Under the pieces are notes generated by a model. It saw only the letters and a list, made by a program, of their open reading frames with translations. It made no database searches and was not told the DNA's origin. From positions 1 through 15,118 of the forward strand of contig NZ_CAWUGZ010000077.1 in assembly GCF_963921845.1 (NCBI RefSeq): a stretch of 15,118 bases of DNA. Reading direction: 5' to 3'. The translations under genes were made by a program, and so were the position numbers. Source of the DNA: Commensalibacter sp963921845 (GTDB lineage Bacteria > Pseudomonadota > Alphaproteobacteria > Acetobacterales > Acetobacteraceae). Below, in pieces: positions 1 through 7,514 of the stretch; positions within the stretch are counted from its first letter, which is position 1; the number at the start of each line of letters is the position of its first letter.

Positions 1-88
1 ACCTAATATTATAGAGTTATCTTAATTTATAGTGTTAAATTTAAATGAAATCTAAGCGATATGAACGCAGGGAATTAGGAGAGTAAAA

Positions 89-835
89 GTGATAGTTTCG
101 GATTGTTTTACGGTACATAAAAACCATAGTTTTTCAAAACATGGTGCTAAAGTTCCGTGGGTAGTTTTTTCATTCATTACGTTTTTAATTTCTGGCTGCG
201 GTGGCGTCCCTGAGCATGAGCGCGAATGCCAATGGCAAGGAACCCCTCACGCCTATTGCGCACAGACTTCTAAGGTAGATACCTATTTTGTTAAAGGGAA
301 TGCAAAGCCTTATTTTATACCGGCTTATACCGATGCAAAAGAATTTCCTGTTCCCGACATGCCTATTTTTTCCGATCAGCCTTTGGATCGTACCCTCAGA
401 GAATCTATTGTATTGACCAACTATAAAGAAGCGTTAGCGAAAACCGGTTTGCTTGAACTTATTGAACGAAAGGGACCTTATACCGTGTTTGCGGTTCCTA
501 ACGGACCTTTAGAAAAGCCACCCTTTTTAGTTGAAGGGTCCATCATGGATGCCGCGAATCAAAACTTATTAAAACAATTGATGGCGTATACCATTGTATT
601 GGGGAATTATCCACCGGACCAATTAAAGCAATTAATTTTAACCCATGGTGGATTTTATACCTTAACCACGTATTATAATAAAAAATTGACTGTAGGAATA
701 GAAAATCAAACAGGTTCGTTTTTTACGATGAACCAACGCGGTGAAAAAAACAAAATATGGATAAATGGAATTCCTCAAGCGAATGGAACCCTTTATGTTA
801 CCCAATCGCTGTTAAACATCAACAACAACGAATAG
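89..835 (+). CDS. FAS1 (fasciclin)-domain lipoprotein
   Basis: The 248-residue product has a hydrophobic stretch at about residues 23-36 ending in ISGC, a lipobox that predicts lipidation of Cys37 and anchoring in the envelope. The n-region before the hydrophobic core is unusually long (about 22 residues). Residues ~98-247 look like one FAS1 domain: a helical segment (ESIVLTNYKEALAKTGLLELI), the H1-like motif YTVFAVPN where the family has (F/Y)TVFAPTN, then a helix-rich part and an H2-like end (IWINGIPQANGTLYV). FAS1 domains mediate adhesion or matrix binding in many organisms; the bacterial role is poorly defined. The GTG start at 89 follows a strong AGGAG-type site at 77-83. The gene converges on thiE with a 9-base gap. 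The domain call is good; a specific adhesion role is inference. Confidence 0.8.
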   Translation: MIVSDCFTVHKNHSFSKHGAKVPWVVFSFITFLISGCGGVPEHERECQWQGTPHAYCAQTSKVDTYFVKGNAKPYFIPAYTDAKEFPVPDMPIFSDQPLDRTLRESIVLTNYKEALAKTGLLELIERKGPYTVFAVPNGPLEKPPFLVEGSIMDAANQNLLKQLMAYTIVLGNYPPDQLKQLILTHGGFYTLTTYYNKKLTVGIENQTGSFFTMNQRGEKNKIWINGIPQANGTLYVTQSLLNINNNE

Positions 836-844
836 GGTAATTTT

Positions 845-1489
845 TTAGACTTCAGTATGTTCCAAAGCGTGCTGAATAGATTTTAAAAGGGATTTGACTC
901 CTACTTCTACCCCATCGGGGTGATTCCATACGGCATTGATAACAGAAATAAAATCAGCCCCTGCTTTAACCAAAGGTATACAGTTTTGTGCATTAATGCC
1001 CCCAATCGCGACGACTGGCAGCTCCATCAGTTCTGTCCACCATTTTAATAATTCAACGGGGGCTCTAACCTCGGTATGTTTGGAGACCGATGGAAAAAAT
1101 GCACCAAATGCAATATAATCTGCCCCTTGTTCTCCTGCTTTCATTGCCAAATCCTTACTATCATAGCAGGATACACCTAATTGAAGATCATTGCCAAGTA
1201 TGGCTCGAGCAGTGTTAATATCCATATCGTCCATACCAATATGAGCTCCATCGCAACCATATTTTTTTGCCAGATCGGGTCGGTCATTCAATATAAACGC
1301 AATATTTCGGCTTTGCACAATAGGCTGTAAAACCTCAATCGCTCGGGCAATGTCGTCGTCCGTTGCTTGCTTTAGCCGAAGCTGAACCGCGGCAATAGGT
1401 CCAGTATCCAAAGCCCGCGAAAGTTTTTCTTTAAAAAGAAAAGGATCAACGCTAGGAGGAGTCAGAAGGTATAATTCGCACGTTTTCAT
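845..1489 (-). CDS. thiE: thiamine-phosphate synthase (ThiE), alphaproteobacterial type
   Basis: ThiE couples hydroxymethylpyrimidine diphosphate with thiazole phosphate to make thiamine monophosphate. The 214-residue length is normal. Visible motifs are QLRLK (36-40, substrate binding), LNDRPDLA (68-74, with the metal-ligand Asp), DGAHIGMDD (80-88), GVSC (105-108), GADYIAFGAFFPSVSK (122-137, diphosphate loop) and VVAIGGI (159-165, phosphate loop). The AFGAFFPS...ELLKWW...VWNHPDG pattern is the subtype I associate with alphaproteobacteria, where thiE commonly lies near class I fba. It is downstream of fba on the same strand with a 164-base gap, so co-transcription is possible but unproven. 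No TPP riboswitch consensus was seen upstream. No other thiamine genes are in the window, so pathway completeness cannot be judged. Confidence 0.9.
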   Translation of the reverse strand: MKTCELYLLTPPSVDPFLFKEKLSRALDTGPIAAVQLRLKQATDDDIARAIEVLQPIVQSRNIAFILNDRPDLAKKYGCDGAHIGMDDMDINTARAILGNDLQLGVSCYDSKDLAMKAGEQGADYIAFGAFFPSVSKHTEVRAPVELLKWWTELMELPVVAIGGINAQNCIPLVKAGADFISVINAVWNHPDGVEVGVKSLLKSIQHALEHTEV

Positions 1490-1653
1490 AGTATCTATTA
1501 ATTTCGTTACATTAGTTTCGCATAGCGTTTAAATAACCATTGAGTCTTTTATTAATCAATAACTATACGTCGCAAAAGTCCTAAAAATATAGAAATTAAA
1601 AGCTCTGAGTTAACGGCTTCTAATACTTTTTTGATGGATGGTGACCGACACGT

Positions 1654-2571
1654 TTAGCTTTTGAAAATATCAATAATGTTGTTAAGCAACAACAAAGCAT
1701 CTTCTCGTTTACGTTGAAACGTATTTCTTCCTATAATTGCACCGCTTGCGCCACCGTCTTTAAGGCCTTGTATTGTGGTAAGCAAAGATTGATCGCTTGT
1801 TTGTTCCCCTCCAGAAAAAAGCACCAATCGTCTACCCGCGAACGAGGCTTGCATAACGTGTTCCGTTCGTTTTGCAAGTGTTGAAATATCAATATGCTGG
1901 TCTTGATAAACTTTTTTGGCTAAAGGTAAGCAAAGATGATCTGTGGGAGGTTTGACTTTGATAATATGGGCCCCCATTTGCGCAGCGATATGAGCGGCAT
2001 AGGCACAAACATCAATTGCGGTTTCGCCAGCTTTATCTAAAAAATCACCCCCGCGAGGATAGCTCCATGTTACTACAACCAATCCCGCCGCCTTTGCTTC
2101 ACGTGCTATTTCCTGCAAATGACTCATTTGTTCATAACAATAATCGCTGCCAGGGTAAATAGTATACCCAACCCCAACACAGCCTAAGCGAAGTGCTTCT
2201 TGGACCGAACCCGTGATGGCTTGATTTTTAACAGAGTTCAAACTTGTGGCATTGTTTAATTTTAAAATTGTAGGGATTTGATTACCAAAGCTAACCGCGC
2301 CGCATTCTAAGGCACCTAAGGGGGCTGCATAGGCATTCAACCCGGCATCAATAGCCATTTTGTAATGATAATGCGGGTCATAGGCATCAGGATTAGCCGC
2401 AAATGAACGGGCAGGCCCATGTTCCATCCCTTGATCTACAGGTAGGATGACCAACTTTCCAGTTCCGGAAAGTTTGCCGTGCATTAATATTCTAGCCATA
2501 TTAATTTTGGTTGCTGCGCTGTCGGTTTCGTAATTATTGAGTATAGTTTTAACCTGGGGTGTAATGTGCAT
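1654..2571 (-). CDS. fba: class I (DhnA/archaeal-type) fructose-bisphosphate aldolase
   Basis: This enzyme cleaves fructose-1,6-bisphosphate to dihydroxyacetone phosphate and glyceraldehyde-3-phosphate by a Schiff-base mechanism in the cytoplasm. The 305-residue TIM barrel shows VILPVDQGMEHG (41-52), GVGYTIYPGS (133-142, with the likely catalytic Tyr), AHIIKVKPPT (201-210, one of the two lysines being the expected Schiff-base residue), LFSGGEQ (251-257) and GAIIGRNTFQR (277-287, phosphate binding). These match the DhnA/FbaB family and not the zinc-dependent class II enzyme. The start is the ATG at 2571, preceded by AGGT about 9 bases upstream. The pairing with thiE matches the alphaproteobacterial pgk-fba-thiE arrangement, although pgk and gap are absent here. 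Confidence 0.93.
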   Translation of the reverse strand: MHITPQVKTILNNYETDSAATKINMARILMHGKLSGTGKLVILPVDQGMEHGPARSFAANPDAYDPHYHYKMAIDAGLNAYAAPLGALECGAVSFGNQIPTILKLNNATSLNSVKNQAITGSVQEALRLGCVGVGYTIYPGSDYCYEQMSHLQEIAREAKAAGLVVVTWSYPRGGDFLDKAGETAIDVCAYAAHIAAQMGAHIIKVKPPTDHLCLPLAKKVYQDQHIDISTLAKRTEHVMQASFAGRRLVLFSGGEQTSDQSLLTTIQGLKDGGASGAIIGRNTFQRKREDALLLLNNIIDIFKS

Positions 2572-2572
2572 G

Positions 2573-2598
2573 ACGTGTTACCTGTGTTAACGTGTTAC
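2573..2598. repeat. ACGTGTTAC direct repeats upstream of fba
   Basis: ACGTGTTAC occurs at 2573-2581 and again at 2590-2598, a 17-base period, with a related TGTGTTAA between them. The block lies immediately upstream of the fba start and includes its ribosome-binding region. It could be a regulator-binding site or a translational control element, or simply chance in short sequence. No repressor gene is adjacent. Confidence 0.3.
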
Positions 2599-2703
2599 AA
2601 TAAGGAAATAAATCTTGTAATAGTTTTATCTACTCGTATAAAAAAATTCTATTACGTTTTAGGTTTATTCGATCATAATATTGTTACTTGAGGGAATAGG
2701 TAC

Positions 2704-3150
2704 TTAGTCCATTTTATATCGTAAGGGTGTCATGTCAAAGCATTCAGCAGGAGTGGATACCAGGTTGGCTTGTACCGAAAAAGCTCTTAAGGCTAAAGAT
2801 TTGAATTGAGTAGAACGAGAATCAAATAGAATATTTTTTTGACCCAATCGCAGGGCGGCCATAGCGTATCCGGCATAGTCAACACAATCAAGGATGTCGG
2901 TTATGTTTTGCAATTGAAGTATTAACTTGCTTTCTTTAATCAATTGTAACCACCATCTCACCCCATAGCTGGTTATAACATGTTGGGATGATAAAAATTG
3001 TATAGAATTTACAGAATTAGGAAGGTTAACGGTTAAAAAATAAATTTGGGCAAAGTTATCAATTTTGAAGCAAATTTGTCTATGGTGGGTTAAATAATCC
3101 TTAAAAAGCAATAAAAAAGCCTTTTGGTTAGGAAAAGTATATTGTGTCAT
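2704..3150 (-). CDS. uncharacterised 148-residue protein
   Basis: I do not recognise a named family. There is no signal peptide or transmembrane segment. The C-terminal third contains ILDCVDYAGYAMAALRLGQKNILFD followed by a helix and a PAECFDM end. This resembles a pattern (DCGD.AG.ALAALRAG...VVLD... PALDL) that I recall from short conserved hypothetical proteins of alphaproteobacteria, and the link is from memory only. The gene lies upstream of fba on the same strand, with a 132-base gap, and is divergent from the coiled-coil/zapA unit. Its ATG is at 3150. The reading frame is uninterrupted and codon use looks like that of its neighbours, so it is probably a real gene, but no function can be assigned. 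Confidence 0.65.
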   Translation of the reverse strand: MTQYTFPNQKAFLLLFKDYLTHHRQICFKIDNFAQIYFLTVNLPNSVNSIQFLSSQHVITSYGVRWWLQLIKESKLILQLQNITDILDCVDYAGYAMAALRLGQKNILFDSRSTQFKSLALRAFSVQANLVSTPAECFDMTPLRYKMD

Positions 3151-3270
3151 TATCGATAAAATTTTACACTGTTTGGATGAATGGTAAAAGTAGATTATAA
3201 CTCTAATTTAATAAACCCAAACTACTTACTATAATTTCATATAATTTAATAGCGATAGGTCTAGGGTATA

Positions 3271-3513
3271 ATGAGTGAAATAAATTTAAAAAATGAAACC
3301 ACTTATTGGAATGAATCGATAGAAAAAGGTGAACCTCAGAGTCTTTTAGCGAGTAAACGATTAGAAAAAGCACTTACCCTCATTTCTGAAAACATAGACG
3401 CGTCACATAAAAAACAAATTTCTCCAGAGGGTGTTCATCACAAAGAAGTTATCCTGGCAAATTTAGATGCGTTGATAGCTCAATTAAAAGATATTTTGGA
3501 AAAAAAACATTAA
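3271..3513 (+). CDS. short coiled-coil protein upstream of zapA (DUF4164-like position)
   Basis: This 80-residue, highly charged, predicted helical protein has no signal peptide. Heptad-like hydrophobics run through its second half (LEKALTLISENID...VILANLDALIAQLKDILEKKH). In many alphaproteobacteria a small coiled-coil protein (DUF4164 family) sits immediately before zapA. Size and position fit, but sequence similarity is too weak to claim membership by eye. An AGGG at 3263-3266 lies 4 bases before the ATG. The gap to zapA is 39 bases, so the two are probably co-transcribed and it may act near the division apparatus; that role is inference. Confidence 0.7.
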   Translation: MSEINLKNETTYWNESIEKGEPQSLLASKRLEKALTLISENIDASHKKQISPEGVHHKEVILANLDALIAQLKDILEKKH

Positions 3514-3552
3514 ACGTAATTTATTTTTAACCCAAGTGGTAGAGAATACAAC

Positions 3553-3894
3553 ATGGCACAGGTAACGGTAACCATTAACGGTTATAACTATACGGTGGGT
3601 TGCAGCGATGAACAAGAAGAGCATTTACACACTATAGTTCAGGAAGTTGAAAAACATATTGAATGTGTACGTCAACTCGGGGGACAGAGTGGAGAAGGAA
3701 AAATGCTTGCACTCGCAGGGTTATTGATGGCGGATAAGATACATGATTTAGAGCTTGAACTTGAAAACCTTAAACATAATTCGAGTGAAGAAGGAGTGAA
3801 TTTAGTTCGAAACGAAAATGATAAGTTAAAAAAACAGCTCCAATACTTCGCAGATCGTGCAGAAGCTATTGCGGGAAAGCTCGAAGTGTCTTAA
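3553..3894 (+). CDS. zapA: cell division protein ZapA
   Basis: ZapA binds FtsZ filaments and promotes their bundling at the Z-ring. The 113-residue protein begins with the family's beta-strand segment (QVTVTINGYNYTVGCSDEQEEHL), then KHIECVRQLGG, then a helix with MLALAGLLMADKIHDLELELENLK, and ends in a long coiled coil (~70-108), the standard ZapA layout. It lies between the short coiled-coil gene and 6S RNA, and zapA-6S RNA-cyclo-ligase is a widely conserved proteobacterial order. This context plus the motifs make the call firm. Confidence 0.9.
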   Translation: MAQVTVTINGYNYTVGCSDEQEEHLHTIVQEVEKHIECVRQLGGQSGEGKMLALAGLLMADKIHDLELELENLKHNSSEEGVNLVRNENDKLKKQLQYFADRAEAIAGKLEVS

Positions 3895-3897
3895 GAT

Positions 3898-4066
3898 TAA
3901 CTTTGCGGAGCTGCTTGGTTTGTTAGGGTAATCATCTCCTGGGCCGATAACATCTTCCAAGGGGGCTGGCGCTGTCAAAATCGTGGTTTTGTTATACTGG
4001 CACCCACCTGTATTAACAGGTCCGGAAGAGTTGATAGACCGACGGCTAAAGCGGCTTCGCATTGAG
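3898..4066 (+). ncRNA. ssrS: 6S RNA
   Basis: The zapA-cyclo-ligase gap is the classical location of 6S RNA, which sequesters the housekeeping sigma factor-RNA polymerase holoenzyme by mimicking an open promoter. A closing stem is visible: 3904-3914 (TGCGGAGCTGC) pairs along its whole length, with a few G-U pairs, with 4051-4061 (GCGGCTTCGCA). In the middle is a hairpin, CCTGT-ATTA-ACAGG (about 4009-4022). The flanking sequence around 3960-4050 can fold as the long interrupted rod with a central bubble expected of the family. The ends given are approximate. A covariance-model search would settle the call and the exact termini. Confidence 0.85.
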
Positions 4067-4079
4067 CCAGTGGACAGAA

Positions 4080-4643
4080 ATGAATAAAGCAATTCATTTA
4101 AAAAAAACGCTGCGGTCCGTTGCATTAAAGAGAAGAATGGCCAATGCTGAGTTTCAAAAACAACACACGCCTAAGCTGATCCATCATCTAAGTCGATTGA
4201 TTCATACGCTTTGTCCTAAAGGTGAGAATATAGCTTGTTTTTGGCCCATGCAAGGGGAAATTGATCTTAGACCGATGATGGGCCAATTGTATAATGAAAC
4301 TTATCAAATTCTTTTGCCAAAAACTCGTCCTAATGGACAAGTTTTAACATTTCATCTTTGGTCCCCTTCTATACTATTAAAAAAAGGATTGTATGGTACC
4401 TATTATCCTGATACCAAATCGGAGATACCTGATTTCGTTGTGGTTCCTTTGTTGGGGTTTGATGACCAAGGCAATCGATTGGGCTATGGGGGGGGATATT
4501 ATGATCGAACTTTAACCAATTTGCACAATATACATTGTGCAGGGGTGGCTTGTTCATACCAACAATTTGAGCATATTCCTTCGGAAAAGTTTGATTATTC
4601 GTTGCCCATGATCGTTACTGAGAAGGGAATAATTAGGATTTGA
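4080..4643 (+). CDS. 5-formyltetrahydrofolate cyclo-ligase
   Basis: This enzyme (YgfA/FAU1 family) converts 5-formyl-THF to 5,10-methenyl-THF using ATP, recycling folate. Visible motifs are the N-terminal KKTLRSVALKRR (substrate and ATP contact), FWPMQGEIDLRPMM, LLPKTRPNG, and the signature FDDQGNRLGYGGGYYDRTL. I chose the ATG at 4080, giving 187 residues. The frame can extend to a TTG at 4062, but that codon lies at the 3' strand of the 6S RNA closing stem and adds a poor N-terminus. The gene directly follows 6S RNA, as in many proteobacteria, and is 11 bases before ymdB, so the two are probably co-transcribed. Confidence 0.92.
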   Translation: MNKAIHLKKTLRSVALKRRMANAEFQKQHTPKLIHHLSRLIHTLCPKGENIACFWPMQGEIDLRPMMGQLYNETYQILLPKTRPNGQVLTFHLWSPSILLKKGLYGTYYPDTKSEIPDFVVVPLLGFDDQGNRLGYGGGYYDRTLTNLHNIHCAGVACSYQQFEHIPSEKFDYSLPMIVTEKGIIRI

Positions 4644-4654
4644 AAGTGTAAAGT

Positions 4655-5473
4655 GTGCGGATACTTTTTTTAGGGGATATCGTTGGTCGTAGTGGTAGAG
4701 AGGTTATTTACAGTAGATTACCGAAGTTAAAATCCGATTTAAAGATTGATGGTGTAGTGGCGAATGCTGAAAATGCTAGTCATGGGTTTGGTTTATCGCC
4801 AATGATTGCTCAAGATTTATTCAATAATGGTGTGGATGCAATTACTTTAGGTAATCACAGTTGGGATCGTAAAGATCTTATACCGTATATTGATAAAGAA
4901 CCTAGAATAATACGCCCGCTTAATTTCCCCCCCAAAAGTCCAGGCAGTGGGTTTCATATTCTTACCGTTGCCAAACAAAAGCGTGTCATGGTTATTAATT
5001 TGGTTGGACGATTATTTATGGAACCTATGGATGATCCTTTTCGCTTAATAAATGAATTGCTTACGCATAATACGCTTGCACGTGGAGTGGATGCTATCTT
5101 GGTTGATATGCACGCTGAAGCCACCAGTGAAAAAACAGCTTTAGCGTATTATTTAGACGGTAGAGTTTCCGCTGTTATTGGCACGCATACGCATACCCCT
5201 ACGTCCGATCATCGTGTATTGCCTTGCGGTACTGCCTTTCAAAGCGATGTAGGTATGTGTGGTGATTACGATAGCGTGATTGGCATGCAAAAAGAAGCGG
5301 CCATTAACCGTTTTGTTACAAAGATGCCCGGTATGCGTTTTAGTCCAGCCGAAGGAAAAGGGACGCTTTGTGGCCTTTTGATGCAGATCAATGATTCGTC
5401 GGGTTTGGCTGAAAAGGTAAGCCCCCTTAGAGTAGGAGGACAGCTCGAAGAAACTGTTCCTAACTGGTCTTAA
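4655..5473 (+). CDS. ymdB: TIGR00282/YmdB-family metallophosphoesterase
   Basis: The 272-residue protein carries the binuclear metal motifs of the YmdB family: FLGDIVGRSGRE (5-16, Asp8), VANAENASHGFGLSP (35-49, Glu39/Asn40), ITLGNHSWDR (63-72, Asn67/His68), VDMHAEATSEK (150-160, His153) and VIGTHTHTPTSD (174-185, His178/His180). The C-terminus has the family's GDYDSVIGM and FSPAEGKGTLCG segments. The Bacillus subtilis homologue is a 2',3'-cyclic nucleotide phosphodiesterase that affects biofilm and motility decisions; the substrate here is unknown. The start is GTG at 4655. It probably shares a transcript with the cyclo-ligase, an order also seen in other alphaproteobacteria. Its stop overlaps the stop of the opposite-strand TonB-like gene by 4 bases. 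Confidence 0.9.
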   Translation: MRILFLGDIVGRSGREVIYSRLPKLKSDLKIDGVVANAENASHGFGLSPMIAQDLFNNGVDAITLGNHSWDRKDLIPYIDKEPRIIRPLNFPPKSPGSGFHILTVAKQKRVMVINLVGRLFMEPMDDPFRLINELLTHNTLARGVDAILVDMHAEATSEKTALAYYLDGRVSAVIGTHTHTPTSDHRVLPCGTAFQSDVGMCGDYDSVIGMQKEAAINRFVTKMPGMRFSPAEGKGTLCGLLMQINDSSGLAEKVSPLRVGGQLEETVPNWS

Positions 5474-6711
5474 CGCCTTAATAAAATATAATTAATAGTA
5501 AGATCTAAATCGAAATGATCAGGTAAGTCAGGGGGTATTTTGGGCAATGTGGCGTCACGGAACATACCCACAATTGCGGCATCCAAAGCGTCGGAGCCTG
5601 ACGAGCTGGTCAACGCTATAGAGGTAACTTTACCGTCTTTGTTCAGTACGACATGTACAGAAGGGCTGCCATCTTGACCTTTTTCAGCGGCTTCAATAGG
5701 GTAGTACATGTGATTATGGATCCAATTGGCGACAAGTTCACCATAATCGTCGGTAACCCCTTTAATATTAATTTTTGTAGCGTAAGGTACATTGATTTTA
5801 CCGTTTTTAACCAATGGTCCCGTTGATAAATCAATACTTGAATTAGATCCCTGGGTGTATTTTCGTGAAGCCATCTGTCTTTTAGATTTACGCGGATTAT
5901 CGCTAAAATCCAGATTGGTCATTGTTTCAAAAGGGGATTTTTGGCTGGTTCTCGAAGGGTTATGACTTGGTTGATGACTATTATAATGATACGTGTAATT
6001 ACGGCTTTTGGTGGGGTTTTTATTCGTTTTTTTAGGTTGATATTTAGGAATAGACAAGGCTTCCATACCGTTTTGTAACGGAATATCTGAAGTGTCTTCT
6101 GAGGAAGGTTCAGGTGCGCTGGGTGCAGCACTGGCACGTGGTAGTTCTGCTGGTGGAGAAGTTTGTTGGAGAATAGGCTGCGCTTTTTGTCCATCTAAAC
6201 CCGGTCCGGTCATACCACTCCTCCCAGTTTTTGTCGGGAGAAAAACCACATCGACAGGTTTTCCTTGAGTGCTATTGCCTGGTGAGAGTTTAACAGTCGT
6301 AGCCCACATGATAAGCAACACTATAATTCCATGAAAAGCCAAGGACCACACAACACCAAAATAGGGTTGTTTTCGAGAATTAGGTGTGTGCGTTAAACGA
6401 AATTCAGGTGGGACCCCTGTTAATTTAGTCGAAATTTTTTGGGGAATAGATTTGTCAGTAAGACCCTTGAAGATACGAGTTTTGGAAAGAAAAGGTTCTT
6501 TTCTCAGCAGTTTAAAACCGGCAAAATTTAATTTTTTTCGTTGTGCTAATCGTATAAAACAAGGTTTAAGTCGGTTTACGTAACTGGGTTGTATTAGATG
6601 TTGTTCGTGAACAAGTATAGTGCTGCCTGTTAAACGATCTTCTGCGTTTGTCTTTACATTTAACTTATATGCAAAAGGATCAATTTTCGTCATGCGAGAT
6701 AAATGCTTCAC
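5470..6711 (-). CDS. TonB/TolA-family protein with long cytoplasmic N-terminus
   Basis: The 413-residue protein has one transmembrane segment at about 118-137. Within it, Ser123 and His127 (SLAFHG) keep the S-x3-H spacing of the TonB/TolA membrane helix that contacts ExbBD or TolQR. A Pro/Ser/Lys/Asn-rich periplasmic linker follows (~145-320). The C-terminal domain (~325-413) fits the TonB_C pattern: WIHNHMYYPIEAAEKGQDG, VVLNKDGKV, LTSSSGSDALDAAIV, and a final beta strand (FDLDLTINYILL). It should transmit proton-motive force to the outer membrane. The ~117-residue basic, non-hydrophobic N-terminal region is abnormal, since TonB usually has about 10-30 residues there. I found no internal start nearer the membrane segment. 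No exbBD or tolQR genes are nearby, so TonB and TolA cannot be distinguished. Confidence 0.82.
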   Translation of the reverse strand: MKHLSRMTKIDPFAYKLNVKTNAEDRLTGSTILVHEQHLIQPSYVNRLKPCFIRLAQRKKLNFAGFKLLRKEPFLSKTRIFKGLTDKSIPQKISTKLTGVPPEFRLTHTPNSRKQPYFGVVWSLAFHGIIVLLIMWATTVKLSPGNSTQGKPVDVVFLPTKTGRSGMTGPGLDGQKAQPILQQTSPPAELPRASAAPSAPEPSSEDTSDIPLQNGMEALSIPKYQPKKTNKNPTKSRNYTYHYNSHQPSHNPSRTSQKSPFETMTNLDFSDNPRKSKRQMASRKYTQGSNSSIDLSTGPLVKNGKINVPYATKINIKGVTDDYGELVANWIHNHMYYPIEAAEKGQDGSPSVHVVLNKDGKVTSIALTSSSGSDALDAAIVGMFRDATLPKIPPDLPDHFDLDLTINYILLRR

Positions 6712-6837
6712 TTATGATAAATAACGAGTAAAGGCTATTGTTTTTTATTTGACTGTCATGTTTTTAAAAAGAGATATTAACATTTAGACAGCCAAACAAC
6801 AAAGAGCTCCAAATAGGGACGGTTGAATGTTCAGTAG

Positions 6838-7512
6838 ATGAGAATAAATACCACGTTTATTCAAAAGGATATATTGAAAAAAGCAACAGAATTTTTGATA
6901 ACTAAAGATTCTGAATTAGCGACTATTATCCGCAGAGAGAAAAAATGTCGTTTACGCTTGGTTAAAGAGCCATCTCCTTTTTGTGCTCTGGTTACCTCTA
7001 TCGCTGGACAGCAATTGCATGCTAAAGCCGCTCACTCTATTTTAGACCGCCTAAAAACTGTAAACAAGGGTCGTTTGCCGGATGCTGATACGCTTGCGAT
7101 GATGAAGGACGACACACTGGCACAATGCGGATTTTCACTTCGAAAACGTGTGGCATTGAAAACACTTGCCGAATTTTGCCTTCAAGGCAATTGCACGAGT
7201 TGGCAGGAATTACAGAATTTAAGCAATCAGCAGATAATCGATCGTTTGATTCCTCTGCCAGGGATAGGGGAATGGACCGTGCAGATGATGCTCATCTTTA
7301 ATTTAGGCCGCTTGAATGTTATGCCTACGGGCGATTTTGGCGTGCGAGAAGGCTGGAAACGATGCAAGGGATGGAACGAACAACCCAAACCTCGACAATT
7401 GGATGCATTAACTCAACATTGGCAGCCTTATCGCTCTGTCGGCGCGTGGTTTTTATGGCGAGAAGCAGACAGAGCAAAACCATTTCCTAGGCAAAATCCC
7501 TTAACAAGGTAA
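6838..7512 (+). CDS. AlkA-like DNA-3-methyladenine glycosylase (HhH-GPD)
   Basis: This base-excision repair enzyme removes alkylated purines. The 224-residue protein shows the family segments FCALVTSIAGQQLHAKAA (48-65), a helix-hairpin-helix at LIPLPGIGEWTVQMMLIF (137-154) and the catalytic Asp166 in MPTGDFGVREG. The end (SVGAWFLWREAD) matches the AlkA pattern. It is the short AlkA-type catalytic core and lacks the N-terminal domain of E. coli AlkA. An in-frame TAG lies directly before the ATG at 6838, fixing the upstream limit. No clear Shine-Dalgarno is visible. It converges with the quinone oxidoreductase gene, with only 2 bases between them. Confidence 0.88.
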   Translation: MRINTTFIQKDILKKATEFLITKDSELATIIRREKKCRLRLVKEPSPFCALVTSIAGQQLHAKAAHSILDRLKTVNKGRLPDADTLAMMKDDTLAQCGFSLRKRVALKTLAEFCLQGNCTSWQELQNLSNQQIIDRLIPLPGIGEWTVQMMLIFNLGRLNVMPTGDFGVREGWKRCKGWNEQPKPRQLDALTQHWQPYRSVGAWFLWREADRAKPFPRQNPLTR

Positions 7513-7514
7513 AA

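Noticed and set aside
1490..1653. Possible TPP riboswitch ahead of thiE
   Set aside because: The conserved CUGAGA and ACCYG-type cores of the THI element were not found on the minus strand.
4062..4079. TTG start for the cyclo-ligase
   Set aside because: It lies at the 3' strand of the 6S RNA closing stem and has no ribosome-binding site; the ATG at 4080 fits the family's N-terminus.
5919..6194. 91-residue frame overlapping the TonB linker
   Set aside because: It is an out-of-frame shadow of a low-complexity linker with no recognisable motifs.
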